Of a stretch of DNA of 48,757 bases, positions 1 through 7,864 are shown in pieces. The first letter of the stretch is position 1. Every line of letters begins with the position of its first letter. This DNA is from CAZCPB01 sp044223975 (GTDB lineage: Bacteria > Planctomycetota > Phycisphaerae > Phycisphaerales > UBA1924), in contig JBGALI010000026.1 of NCBI GenBank assembly GCA_044223975.1, forward strand, positions 1 to 48,757, written 5' to 3'. The notes beneath the pieces are model-generated. The model saw only the letters and a program-made list of their open reading frames with translations, did no database searches and had not been told where the DNA came from. The position numbers were made by a program, and so were the translations under genes.

Positions 1-48
1 GTGGCGCCCGCCTCAGACGGGCGCGCAATCAACCGATACACTCGTTCC

Positions 49-342
49 GTGAGCCGCAAGACCACCACCCCGTCCGACCGTCCCGCCAAGGAGCAGTCCT
101 TCGAGGATTCGCTCGCGCAGCTGGAGACCATCATCGGAAGGATCGAGGGGGGCAAGGTCGGGCTCGAGGGCGCGATCGCCGAGTACGAGCGGGGCGTGGT
201 GCTGCTGCGGCGGCTGCGCGACACGCTGCGGAAGTCCGAGCAGCGCGTCGAAGAACTCAACGCCGAGCTTGCCGCGCTCGAGAAGCCGGGCGATGACGCC
301 GGCGAAGGGGCTGGTCCGGGTGCGGAGCCGGGCTCGTGGTGA
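49..342 (+). CDS. xseB: Exodeoxyribonuclease VII small subunit
   Basis: Small subunit of exonuclease VII, which with XseA degrades single-stranded DNA to oligonucleotides in the cytoplasm. The product from the GTG at 49 is 97 residues. The family core is clear: SFEDSLAQLETIIGRIEGG, then a helical stretch with YERGVVLLRRL and a C-terminal KSEQRVEEL. A frame remains open to the window start, but family members are usually 70-90 residues, so the internal GTG (VSRKTTTPSD) is the more likely start. The stop overlaps the GTG start of the next gene, which suggests translational coupling. xseA is not in the window. Confidence 0.9.
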   Translation: MSRKTTTPSDRPAKEQSFEDSLAQLETIIGRIEGGKVGLEGAIAEYERGVVLLRRLRDTLRKSEQRVEELNAELAALEKPGDDAGEGAGPGAEPGSW

Positions 343-1781
343 GCATCCCGTCCGCGGCTCACGCGACCGCTGTCGCGGTCCTTGGTGCTGTCGACCCCAT
401 CGCGCTGTGGATGTGGAGCGCGAACATCATCGCGCTCCTGTTTGCGTTTGCCTTCGGCTCGTGCGTGGGCTCGCTCACCAATGTTCTGGTGTACCGTCTG
501 CCGCGGGGGATCGGGGTGGTCACGCCGCCGTCGGCGTGCCCGTCGTGCGGAACGCGCCTGACATGGCGTGAGAACGTGCCGGTGATCGGCTGGCTGCTGC
601 TGCGCGGCAGGTGCCGGTTCTGCTCCGTGAAGATCTCGCCGGAATACCCGATCGTCGAGGCGGTGGTGGGGCTGCTGTTCGCGGCGTTCTACGCCCTGTG
701 GTACATCGTGCCCGCGCAGACGTCGGGCGCTACGTTCCTGGGTGTTCACTGGTCGTCGATCGCGCCCGGCTACGCCGCGGCAACCTTTCAGCAGAGCTGG
801 CCCGCGTTCATTCTTCTGATGGTGCTCGTGGGCTCGCTGGTCGCGATGACGATCGTCGATGCCAAGACGTTCACGATCCCGCTGGTGCTGGCGTGGGTCC
901 CTGCCGCGCTGGCGGCGATCGTGCACCCGCTTTATGCGCTGTGGTACGAGAAGTCGCTCAGGGGGAGTGTGCAGCTTCTGCCGCGGTGGGAGTGGATCAT
1001 CGCGTCGCCGGGGCGCGACGACTGGTTCTGGATCGGCGGTTCGATCGGCGGGATGGTTGGGGTGGTCGTGGCGAACGTGCTCTTGAGCCGCGGCATGATC
1101 CGGCGGAGCTTCGCCGACTACGAGGAGTGGGAGGCCAAGGCCTTGGCCGAGCGGCGGGCAGAAGCGGCCGCCGCGGGCGGAGCGGAGGCTGCGCCCGCGT
1201 CGCCCGATGAGCCCTTTGACCCTTCAAATCCCCCCGTCGACCTGTGGGTGCAGTACCCGCACGCGCGACGGGAAGTCATGAAGGAGTTGGTGTTTCTGTC
1301 CCCGATCCTCGGGCTGGGATTTGCGGGAGCGAAAGTGGCCCACCACTTCGCCGGGCCGTGGAGCCCCAATCCCGTGGACCCGTACTCGCTCATCCCGGCC
1401 ACGGCGGCACCGCTGTGGCTGGTCGCGCTATCGGCCGTGTTCCTGGGATACCTGGTCGGCGGTGGCGTGGTGTGGGGGGTGAGGATCCTGGGGGCGCTGG
1501 CGTTCGGCAAGGATGCGATGGGCCTGGGAGACGTGCACCTGCTGGCGGCGATCGGCGCATGCCTGGGCTGGGTGGACGCGGTGATCGCGTTTTTCCTGGC
1601 GGCCTTTGTCGGGCTGTTGTGGGCGATTGTCGGGACGGTTTCGGGAGGGCGGTTGCGGCGGGTGCTGCCCTTCGGGCCCTACATCGCGATCGGCGCGGTG
1701 CTGGCGATCCTGTGCAAGCCGGCGCTCTGGGCGCTGTTTACGTTCATTGCGAAGACCGATCAGCCGGTCCGGTGGCCCTGA
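336..1781 (+). CDS. Prepilin peptidase (type IV leader peptidase, A24 family) with long insertion
   Basis: Inner-membrane aspartic protease that cleaves (and in many members methylates) type IV pilin or type II secretion pseudopilin leaders. The N-terminal bacterial domain is present with two CxxC pairs, Cys68/71 and Cys93/96. The two catalytic aspartates are D175 (MTIVDAKTFTIP) and D399 in GLGD followed by VHLLAAIG. About 8 hydrophobic segments are visible. At 481 residues it is far longer than PilD/GspO (about 290). The spacing of the two Asp residues (224) is inflated by a loop around residues 200-315 that is Ala/Glu/Pro-rich. Start is a GTG that overlaps the xseB stop; a second GTG follows directly. 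Confidence 0.9.
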   Translation: MVSIPSAAHATAVAVLGAVDPIALWMWSANIIALLFAFAFGSCVGSLTNVLVYRLPRGIGVVTPPSACPSCGTRLTWRENVPVIGWLLLRGRCRFCSVKISPEYPIVEAVVGLLFAAFYALWYIVPAQTSGATFLGVHWSSIAPGYAAATFQQSWPAFILLMVLVGSLVAMTIVDAKTFTIPLVLAWVPAALAAIVHPLYALWYEKSLRGSVQLLPRWEWIIASPGRDDWFWIGGSIGGMVGVVVANVLLSRGMIRRSFADYEEWEAKALAERRAEAAAAGGAEAAPASPDEPFDPSNPPVDLWVQYPHARREVMKELVFLSPILGLGFAGAKVAHHFAGPWSPNPVDPYSLIPATAAPLWLVALSAVFLGYLVGGGVVWGVRILGALAFGKDAMGLGDVHLLAAIGACLGWVDAVIAFFLAAFVGLLWAIVGTVSGGRLRRVLPFGPYIAIGAVLAILCKPALWALFTFIAKTDQPVRWP

Positions 1782-2023
1782 TCGAACGGGCATTGCCCCA
1801 CACCTGCATGGCGCTGTTTTTGCGCCTCGAACCTGTCAATTGCGCAGAAACACCGCTCTTTGGGGTGAAAACTGCCGGCGGACCGATATTCTTGCACGCC
1901 GCGGAAGGTCCTCCGCGTGTCTCTCGCGGGCATGGAGCTCGTCGGGAGTGGCCCGCGGATTCGGGCCGCACAAGGACAGCGGTAGTCGGACAGCCGCGAG
2001 GCGCGAGCAAGGAAGGAACATCA

Positions 2024-2665
2024 ATGGCACTCCGGGGCAATCTGTGTCGGTTCGTGGGCGTGGGGTTGATCGCTGGGGTGGCGAGCTTGCTCGGCGCTTG
2101 CGGCGTGAGTGAGAAAGACTACAACGCGATGAAGTCGGAGAACGAAGATCTCCGCCAGCGCGTTGCGGCGAGCGATGGGCAGCTGCGCGAGAAGGATGCG
2201 CAGGTGGTGGGGCTGCAGGAGCAGCTCAAGCAGCAGCAGGCGGTGACGATCAAGCCGCAGAACGACAATTGGGAGCCCGGCACCAACAAGAAGTCAAAGA
2301 ACGGAAACTCCGGCGGCGGAGATGTCGTGATCGAAGTCGCCGGCGACGTGCTTTTCGGGCCCGGCCAGGCCACGCTGAAGGCCGACGCCAAGAAGGAACT
2401 TGACGGGATCGCCCGCACCCTGAAATCCAAGTACTCCGGGCACAACTACAAGGTGATCGGGTACACCGACACCGACAAGCCCAGCAAGGGCAAGTACAAG
2501 AGCAACGAGGCCCTGAGCGAGGCGCGGGCCGCGGCCGTCGCCGAGTACCTGATGTCCAAGGGCGTGAGCTCGGGTGCGATCAGCTCCGTCGGCATGGGCG
2601 CGGCGAAGCCCAAGGCGACCAAGAAGGACAGCCGCCGCGTCGAGATCGTGGTGGTCGGGACCTGA
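2024..2665 (+). CDS. OmpA/Pal-like peptidoglycan-associated lipoprotein
   Basis: 213-residue outer-envelope lipoprotein. Residues 1-26 form a lipoprotein signal with lipobox LGAC and lipidated Cys26. Residues about 32-65 are a charged coiled coil (EKDYNAMKSENEDLRQRV). Residues about 95-213 are an OmpA-C domain with the peptidoglycan-binding signature NEALSEARAAAVAEYL and the terminal SRRVEIVV. The ATG at 2024 was chosen because AAGGAAGG lies 7 bases upstream; the same frame is open far upstream through the prepilin peptidase gene but is a shadow there. Followed by a strong terminator. Probable envelope anchor; whether it works with a Tol system cannot be told here. Confidence 0.88.
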   Translation: MALRGNLCRFVGVGLIAGVASLLGACGVSEKDYNAMKSENEDLRQRVAASDGQLREKDAQVVGLQEQLKQQQAVTIKPQNDNWEPGTNKKSKNGNSGGGDVVIEVAGDVLFGPGQATLKADAKKELDGIARTLKSKYSGHNYKVIGYTDTDKPSKGKYKSNEALSEARAAAVAEYLMSKGVSSGAISSVGMGAAKPKATKKDSRRVEIVVVGT

Positions 2666-2690
2666 TCCAAGCGGACGAATCTGAATGAAC

Positions 2691-2727
2691 ACGACGCCGG
2701 CCCAAGTTGGGCCGGCGTCGTTCTTTT
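2691..2727 (+). terminator. Rho-independent terminator of the OmpA-like gene
   Basis: Near-perfect inverted repeat 2691-2721 (ACGACGCCGGCCCAA paired with its complement across one G) followed by TCTTTTT. It lies 26 bases after the stop at 2665. Confidence 0.9.
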
Positions 2728-2761
2728 TGCGGTGAACTGTCTCACGCGGGGGGCGTCCGCG

Positions 2762-2796
2762 AAAAAATACGGCCGACGAGAGAACCTCGTCGGCCG
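2762..2796 (-). terminator. Rho-independent terminator of the convergent exported-protein gene
   Basis: 11-bp stem 2770-2780/2786-2796 (CGGCCGACGAG, loop AGAAC). On the minus strand it is followed by TATTTTTTC. It sits 35 bases past the stop of the minus-strand gene ending at 2831, back to back with the plus-strand terminator. Confidence 0.88.
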
Positions 2797-2830
2797 CACC
2801 ACCCACCCCACGCGGTCTCGGCAGCGCGCG

Positions 2831-3637
2831 TTAGCGCTCGGCGCTCGCGACGGGCGTCGCGTTCGCCTGGCCCTGCGTGTCGGGCGTTTTCGTCGTGTCG
2901 CTTGCGGGCTTGGTCGCGGCGACGGCGGTGTCAGGGACGATCACCCGGATGAGTGATGCGTCCTGGTTGGGAGCGGACTGCGGCCACGAGATGTGGAGCG
3001 GGGCGCCGTCCCCAAGAAGGGCGATCGCCGCGGCGCCCGAGGCGCGGCTGTTCCGCACCTGCATCCGTGCCTTGAAGCGCGGCTGGTCGGGCGCCGTGTG
3101 GATGGTGGCGCGGGGCTGGATCTCGTGGCCGGCGCTGGACGCCTGCGCGCTCTCGACGCCCTGCGGGGCGTAGAGGTAGAGATCGTTCACGAAGGTGCGA
3201 ACGCCGCCGGTGAAGCCGTGCTCAGCGAGCCAGGCGCTGCGGGCAGACTCGAGGCACTTGAGGCCGCTGCCCTGCACGTACTCGAACGCGGGGATCGTGG
3301 CGGCCGTGTTGCCGATGCGCGCGTACACGGTGGGGTTCACGTCATCGGGGGCGCCGTACGACGCGGGGCCCGGATCGCGCCACGCGGAGGGGTACCCGGT
3401 GTCGACGCCGCCGATGATCGGGCGGCTGATCCAGAGCCGCCCGTTGAAGCCCGGTCGCCGCACATCATCGGCCATGCCCGGCGGGTAGAGGGGGAGCGTG
3501 GCCAGCTGGCCGGGCGCGCCGTCCTGGAGCGTATACTGAACCGCGACCTGCGCCTTGGCGGAGCCCGCGATCGCGCAGAGCGCGACGATGCCCACCAGCG
3601 GGGCGACACCCGACTTCATGGAACGAACAAACATCAT
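2831..3637 (-). CDS. Exported protein of unknown function
   Basis: 268 residues from the ATG at 3637, which follows GAGGG at SD distance. The second Met (MKSG, 3619) begins a textbook signal peptide: a positive start, hydrophobic VGIVALCAIAGS and an AKAQ cleavage site. The mature part has no motif I recognise. A segment near the middle (residues about 110-200) contains FEYVQGSGLKC and LYLYAPQG, and the last 40 residues are low-complexity Thr/Ala/Pro. It is monocistronic, with its own terminator. Likely periplasmic or surface; no function inferred. Confidence 0.75.
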   Translation of the reverse strand: MMFVRSMKSGVAPLVGIVALCAIAGSAKAQVAVQYTLQDGAPGQLATLPLYPPGMADDVRRPGFNGRLWISRPIIGGVDTGYPSAWRDPGPASYGAPDDVNPTVYARIGNTAATIPAFEYVQGSGLKCLESARSAWLAEHGFTGGVRTFVNDLYLYAPQGVESAQASSAGHEIQPRATIHTAPDQPRFKARMQVRNSRASGAAAIALLGDGAPLHISWPQSAPNQDASLIRVIVPDTAVAATKPASDTTKTPDTQGQANATPVASAER

Positions 3638-4017
3638 GTTTTCCCTCGCTTTCGCCGTCCGTGCGAACGCCGGCGCGGGACGACAGGCCCGACACAACCG
3701 GCGCAACCGCTACAACCATCATCCACGGAATGGCCTGTGAAACAAGGGATTCTGCGCGGTCAGGGCGCGTAAGTGCCTGATTTATTGGGGATTTATGGTG
3801 CGGCCAGGCTTATTGGACCGTGCCACGTCCGAGATGGCCGCGGGGACGGCTCGGGTCCGCGGCTCGATGGATGCGCGGCGGAGCCATGGTACCGTGGACG
3901 CGCTGTCGGCGGATGAAGCGCAGAGCTCAGTCACGAGCCACGCGGCTGCGGAACCGGAATTGCGATGGGCGTGCGGGGCGCGAGGAGCCAAGGCGCCGCT
4001 CGTGCGACGATCGGCGT
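3638..4017. other. Intergenic region without a recognised gene
   Basis: 380 bases between two minus-strand genes. Short open frames exist on both strands, but none has a ribosome binding site plus family resemblance. It must contain the promoter of the exported-protein gene; I could not place it with confidence. Confidence 0.5.
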
Positions 4018-4314
4018 TCAGCCCTGAAGGTCGATGTTCTTGCGGACCGCGTCGTCACGGGCCCGCTTGCCGCTGGGGAGGTAGCCCTCGTGCTCCTGGC
4101 GGTCTTCGTTGGCCTCTTCCTGCGTGTTGTCGGCGAGCTTGCGCACCGCGTCGGCGCTTTCAACGTTGACAACGACCTCGTCGGGCCGGTCCGGGCGCGT
4201 GCGCCGCGCGGCAGGGCGTTCTTCGGCGCGGGCGGCCTTGTCGCGGGTCACCAGACGCTCGGCGCTGCCAGCGCCGGCGACCGACTGCGTCACGCTCGTG
4301 CCGAAGATGCTCAC
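4018..4314 (-). CDS. Small charged hypothetical protein
   Basis: About 98 residues from a GTG at 4314 (VSIFGTSVTQSVAGAG); an upstream GTG at 4395 in the same frame would give 125. It is hydrophilic and soluble, Arg/Glu/Asp-rich in the second half (DEVVVNVESADAVRKLADN), ending NIDLQG. No family recognised. It lies downstream of, and on the same strand as, the three small membrane genes (gap about 200 bases to the nearest), so cotranscription is possible but not shown. Confidence 0.5.
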   Translation of the reverse strand: MSIFGTSVTQSVAGAGSAERLVTRDKAARAEERPAARRTRPDRPDEVVVNVESADAVRKLADNTQEEANEDRQEHEGYLPSGKRARDDAVRKNIDLQG

Positions 4315-4525
4315 GCCCTGTGCATCGACCCGCGCTCGCGGCGGTCTTGAACTTGGATGCCGGATCGGGTTATCAGGGCCAGTCAGGACGCTCACAGGGC
4401 CGTGATTCCGGGACGAAAAGGCTCCGGGACCTCCGTCGGACCATTCGGGTGATCAACGGGCTTCCGACAGGTTCGCGCTGCGCTCTTCTGGGAGTGGTCG
4501 AGCCGGCCGCTCCCGGCGCACCGGC

Positions 4526-4759
4526 TCAGCCCTTCTTGTTCTTGCCAACGCCCGCGGTGATCAGGCGCTCGCCTTGCTCGGGGGAGATGGTCCCCTCGGC
4601 GATGTACGCCACGATGTCCCGACGGCTCTGCTCGCGCTGTCTGGTCTCGGCGGTGCGGCGGATGGCGCCGGTGACAATGCCCAGGACGACGATCGCGATG
4701 CCGCCGCAGACGGCCATGGCGCCGATCTCTTCGGCCTGGATTCCGAGGGTGTAGAACAT
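4526..4759 (-). CDS. Small membrane protein, paralogue 3 of a tandem triplet
   Basis: 77 residues. N-terminal hydrophobic segment (AVCGGIAIVVLGIVTGAI, about 16-33), a basic linker (RRTAETRQREQSRR), then RRDIVAYIAEGTISPEQGERL and a Lys-rich tail. The C-terminal part resembles the short SHOCT-type helical motif (acidic helix, Gly, Pro-Glu helix start) more than any enzyme. AGGAG lies just upstream of the ATG. It is the third of three adjacent same-strand paralogues. Role unknown; a membrane-tethered protein-protein adaptor is only an inference. Confidence 0.75.
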   Translation of the reverse strand: MFYTLGIQAEEIGAMAVCGGIAIVVLGIVTGAIRRTAETRQREQSRRDIVAYIAEGTISPEQGERLITAGVGKNKKG

Positions 4760-4797
4760 GTACCGCTCCTATTGGTCGGCCGGGTTCACGGGGCGCG

Positions 4798-5034
4798 TCA
4801 GCACTGGTCCGACTTCGACGCCTTGCCCGCGCTCAGGATCTTCTCGCCCTGCTCGGGGGTCATGGAGCCCTCGGCGATGTACGCGGCCACCTCACGCCGG
4901 GTCTGCTCGCGCTGCTTGGTTTGCGAGGTTGAACGGATCGTGTTCATGATGATGCTGATGATGGCGATGAGGATGCCGCCGCCTACGGCCATGGTCGCGA
5001 CGACTTCTCCACCGGACGCGAGCGTGAGCAGCAT
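4798..5034 (-). CDS. Small membrane protein, paralogue 2 of a tandem triplet
   Basis: 78 residues with the same plan as its neighbours: one hydrophobic segment (MAVGGGILIAIISIIMNTI, about 15-33), a basic Gln/Arg linker (KQREQTRREV) and the conserved tail motif AAYIAEGSMTPEQGEKIL. The ATG is preceded by AAGGA. The gap to the upstream paralogue is 28 bases and to the downstream one 38, so one transcript is likely. The tail ends in a single Cys (KSDQC), not shared with the others. Confidence 0.75.
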   Translation of the reverse strand: MLLTLASGGEVVATMAVGGGILIAIISIIMNTIRSTSQTKQREQTRREVAAYIAEGSMTPEQGEKILSAGKASKSDQC

Positions 5035-5062
5035 GACGGGTCCTTGTGAACGGAGAGCATCT

Positions 5063-5335
5063 TTACGCGCGGTCGTTGGTTCCTGACTTCATGAGACGCT
5101 CGCCCTGCTCGGGCGACATCGAGCCCTCGGCGATGAACGCGGCGATCTCGCGACGCGTGCGCTCGCGGGCGACGGCCCGGATGGTCGAGCCCGTGGTCTT
5201 GATCGCGACCAGGAGCACGACCATACCGCCGAACATCAGCCACCCGCCTGCGCTGGTGTGGAAGAGCAGGTCGACAAGCCGCTCGGAATCACTCTGAGCC
5301 AGCAATGCCGGGATGACGCTGACGTGAGCGAGCAT
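5063..5335 (-). CDS. Small membrane protein, paralogue 1 of a tandem triplet
   Basis: 90 residues, first gene of the triplet, with GGGAGG before the ATG. It has a longer N-terminus (MLAHVSVIPALLAQSDSERL) that could be a second membrane-proximal helix, then the hydrophobic segment (WLMFGGMVVLLVAI), a basic linker (RAVARERTRREI) and the shared AAFIAEGSMSPEQGERLM. The shared motif across the three copies is R-R-x-[IV]-[AV]-A-[YF]-I-A-E-G-[ST]-[MI]-[ST]-P-E-Q-G-E. Function unknown. Confidence 0.75.
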   Translation of the reverse strand: MLAHVSVIPALLAQSDSERLVDLLFHTSAGGWLMFGGMVVLLVAIKTTGSTIRAVARERTRREIAAFIAEGSMSPEQGERLMKSGTNDRA

Positions 5336-5393
5336 GGAAGCCTCCCGCGGGGGCGTGCCGCGCCCCCTTACTTGGAAGCCTATCGCCCCGATT

Positions 5394-6257
5394 TCAGCGG
5401 ACCAACAGGCGGCGGTACATCAGGCTCACCCAGCACGAATAGAAATCGAACGCCGGTCCCTCATCGCGGGAGTGGACGGTCGAGCCGCTGGTGCCGATCC
5501 AAGAATCGCGGGCGATCTCCGGGGGGCAGGTGAACGCCGCGAACGAAGTGTCCACCATTGCCGCGGGCGCGGCCTTGGCGAGCAGGAGGGCCAGCCGGTC
5601 CATGTTCTGCCGGTCGGTCGGGCTCTTGGCGGGGCCGAGGATGTCAAAGGAGAACTTGTCCCCGTCGATCCGGACGATGGCGCCGTCGCGGAGGTGGAGA
5701 TCGAGGACCTCGGTGACGTGCAGCGAGCTGGTGGTGTCGGCGGCGGACCGTCCCGAGCCGAACGCCGCGGCGACCATCCCGGCGGCCGGGCCGGCCACGG
5801 CCGTGATGGCGATGGTTCGACCGCTGAGCCCGGACGAGGCGGGGCCGTCGGCGACGCGAGTCCTGGATCGCTTCAGTCGGGCGCGGACCAGGAGAAAGAT
5901 GTCGCGGGCGAGCATGCCGCGCCCCTCGCCGCGCCAGGCTTCGACCATGAACATCGGCTCGGGGGCGCCCTCGGCGGGGGTCAGGCGCTTGGCCCGGAGG
6001 GGCTCGATCATTCCCGCGATCTCGGCGCGTGTAGGGGCGAAGGCCGTGGCCCCGGCGCGATGAAGCACATCGACGCCCCCGCGGGCCCGGGCTTCGGGCA
6101 GCCGGGCCACCACCTGCGGCGTGCCGCGGGCGATGCGCAGTCGCGCGGTGAACAGGTCGAGCCCCGCGGCGCGGACAAGGGCGTGCGCCCGGGACTCGGC
6201 GTCGAGCGTGTCGGGCCAGTCGATCACGGAGAGATAGGCGTCGGTGGGCTCGGGCAC
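5394..6257 (-). CDS. Hypothetical protein
   Basis: 287 residues from a GTG at 6257, divergent from aat 50 bases away. No signal peptide. The middle has a Gly/Ala-rich hydrophobic stretch (TIAITAVAGPAAGMVAAAFG, about 147-166), and the C-terminal half has FSFDILGPAKSPTDRQNMD, a DILG-type segment seen in hypothetical proteins. Residues about 40-115 (LRIARGTPQVVARL, ARGGVDVLHRAGATAF) could be an N-terminal ligand-binding-like fold, but I recognise no family. Coding is supported by length and GC-rich third positions. Confidence 0.6.
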   Translation of the reverse strand: MPEPTDAYLSVIDWPDTLDAESRAHALVRAAGLDLFTARLRIARGTPQVVARLPEARARGGVDVLHRAGATAFAPTRAEIAGMIEPLRAKRLTPAEGAPEPMFMVEAWRGEGRGMLARDIFLLVRARLKRSRTRVADGPASSGLSGRTIAITAVAGPAAGMVAAAFGSGRSAADTTSSLHVTEVLDLHLRDGAIVRIDGDKFSFDILGPAKSPTDRQNMDRLALLLAKAAPAAMVDTSFAAFTCPPEIARDSWIGTSGSTVHSRDEGPAFDFYSCWVSLMYRRLLVR

Positions 6258-6307
6258 GGCCGGCCACTCTACACTCGATCGCCCGCGTCACCAAGGCGCC
6301 CGCCCGG

Positions 6308-6979
6308 ATGCAATCCCCCGATCGACAGCTCGTGCAGGGGATCCTGAGCGCGTACCGCGAGGGCTGGTTTCCCATGGCCGACCCGCGGCGGGGCGTGGTC
6401 GAGTGGGTGCAGCCCAAGCGCCGGGGCGTGATCCCGCTCGAGCCGGGCGGGCTCAGGGTGTCGCGATCGCTGCGCCAGCGGGTGCGCTCGGGGCGGTTCA
6501 TGATCCGGGCCGACACGGCGTTCGAGGCGGTGATCCGCGCCTGCGCCCAGCCGGGGCCGGGGCGCGAGGAGACGTGGATCGACGAGTCCATCGTCGCGTC
6601 GTACATCACGCTGCACCGCGCGGGGCACGCGCACAGCGTGGAGGCGTGGTTGGTCGACGCGGGCGGCGGGGAGCGCCTGGTCGGAGGGTTGTACGGCGTT
6701 CACCACGGGGCGGCGTTCTTCGGCGAATCGATGTTCAGCCGCCCGGAACGGGCGGGCACCGACGCGAGCAAGGTCTGTCTCGTTCACCTTGTCGACCATC
6801 TGCGCCGGCGCGGGTTCACACTGCTGGACACGCAATTGTGGAACCCGCACATGGGGACGCTGGGGTGCGTCGAGATCCCGCGTTCGGAGTACCTGGAGCG
6901 GCTTGGCGCGGCGTGGGGATCGCGCGTTGCGTGGGAGCCCTTCGATTCCTCCCTCACTCTGATAGAACTCGCGAAATGA
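6308..6979 (+). CDS. aat: Leucyl/phenylalanyl-tRNA-protein transferase
   Basis: Cytoplasmic enzyme that transfers Leu or Phe from charged tRNA to the N-terminal Lys/Arg of proteins, creating N-degrons read by ClpS-ClpAP. All family blocks are present in 223 residues: AYREGWFPMAD near the N-terminus, HSVEAWLV, LVGGLYGVHHGAAFFGESMF, ASKVCLVHLVDHL and the terminal DTQLWNPHMGTLG plus EIPRSEYLERL. Length is normal for the family. No clp genes are in the window. Confidence 0.95.
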   Translation: MQSPDRQLVQGILSAYREGWFPMADPRRGVVEWVQPKRRGVIPLEPGGLRVSRSLRQRVRSGRFMIRADTAFEAVIRACAQPGPGREETWIDESIVASYITLHRAGHAHSVEAWLVDAGGGERLVGGLYGVHHGAAFFGESMFSRPERAGTDASKVCLVHLVDHLRRRGFTLLDTQLWNPHMGTLGCVEIPRSEYLERLGAAWGSRVAWEPFDSSLTLIELAK

Positions 6980-6994
6980 CCGACGCGCCGGGCG

Positions 6995-7105
6995 TTACAC
7001 CGCGTGCTGCTCTCGGGCGCACCAATCAGCGCCGCATTGGGGACAGCGATCAACGCTCGTGATGCCGCTCATGTCGTACCCGCACGCATCGCAGCGCTTG
7101 CCATC
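6995..7105 (-). pseudogene. In-frame second zinc ribbon beyond the stop codon of the upstream membrane protein
   Basis: Directly after the TGA (7108-7106) of the upstream gene, the same frame continues for 36 codons to a TAA at 6997-6995. It encodes a complete second zinc ribbon: CDACGYDMSG, then CPQCGADW, ending ARE QHAV. It closely copies the ribbon before the stop (CDACGYDMSG ... CPECGAGW). This is either a nonsense mutation that removed the last domain, or a read-through extension. No ribosome binding site or start serves it independently. Confidence 0.6.
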
Positions 7106-7864
7106 TCAGCGTGGCGCCGCCTTCCACCCCGCGCCGCACTCAGGGCAACGCTCGGCGCCCATGCACCCGCTCATGTCGTAGCCGCAGGCGTCGCAGTGGC
7201 CGGCGTACCAGCGCTTGCGTCGGCGCGCGAGCAGGGGCAGGAACGCGGCGGGTCCGAACGCGAACCACCCCACGCCGATGCACGCCAGCAGCGCGCCGAA
7301 CGAACCCGCGGAGCAGTAGCAATTGGTTTTGCGCCTGACCATCACGGCCAGCGGTGTCATCGCCACGACCTCGACGAGAGTGCCCAGAAAGATGCGTGCG
7401 GCGAGGCGCGCCAGGGCCGTCTCGCGACGTCCTGATTCGCAGAACGAGCGGATGAGGGGCGTCCACACCAGCCAGGACGCAGCGCCCGCGGCAATGACGC
7501 CCCAGACGGCCGGGGTGCGGTCGCCGAGCCACCAGTCGGTCCATCCTGCGAGACGGGCCGCGTCGAACAGGACCCCGATGGCCCCGAAGGTCAGTGCCGC
7601 GCATCCCGCGGCAGCAACAGCAATGCTCCACCACAGCGATCGCCCGTGCTCGGAGGACGCCGGCCTGCGGACGGGCCACAGAAAGGCGGCTTGCGCCGCC
7701 GTGATCACGAGCGACGCCACGCCGATGACCTTCCAGAAATCCGCATCGAGAAACGAGTCAAGGTACTCGCGAACACTGTCCGCGAATGCCAGAGGCAGCA
7801 GGAGTACGAACGGCACCGCCTGCACCACCCAGATCATCAGGAGTAGTAGGACTTTGCCGCGCAT
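7106..7864 (-). CDS. Polytopic membrane protein with C-terminal zinc ribbon
   Basis: 252 residues from the ATG at 7864 (a GTG lies one codon upstream). Five or six hydrophobic segments fill residues about 5-205: LLLLMIWVVQAVPFVLLLPL, VIGVASLVITAAQAAFLW, AVAAAGCAALTFGAIGVL, WGVIAAGAASWLVW, and LACIGVGWFAFGPAAFLPLL. The tail carries a Cys4 zinc ribbon (HCDACGYDMSG, about 12 residues, RCPECG). This architecture is common among planctomycete hypothetical proteins. A second ribbon follows in frame past the TGA. Function unknown. Confidence 0.75.
   Translation of the reverse strand: MRGKVLLLLMIWVVQAVPFVLLLPLAFADSVREYLDSFLDADFWKVIGVASLVITAAQAAFLWPVRRPASSEHGRSLWWSIAVAAAGCAALTFGAIGVLFDAARLAGWTDWWLGDRTPAVWGVIAAGAASWLVWTPLIRSFCESGRRETALARLAARIFLGTLVEVVAMTPLAVMVRRKTNCYCSAGSFGALLACIGVGWFAFGPAAFLPLLARRRKRWYAGHCDACGYDMSGCMGAERCPECGAGWKAAPR

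Noticed and set aside
1244..2023. N-terminal extension of the OmpA-like lipoprotein
   Set aside because: The frame is open only as a shadow of the prepilin peptidase gene; lipobox and ribosome binding site fix the start at 2024.
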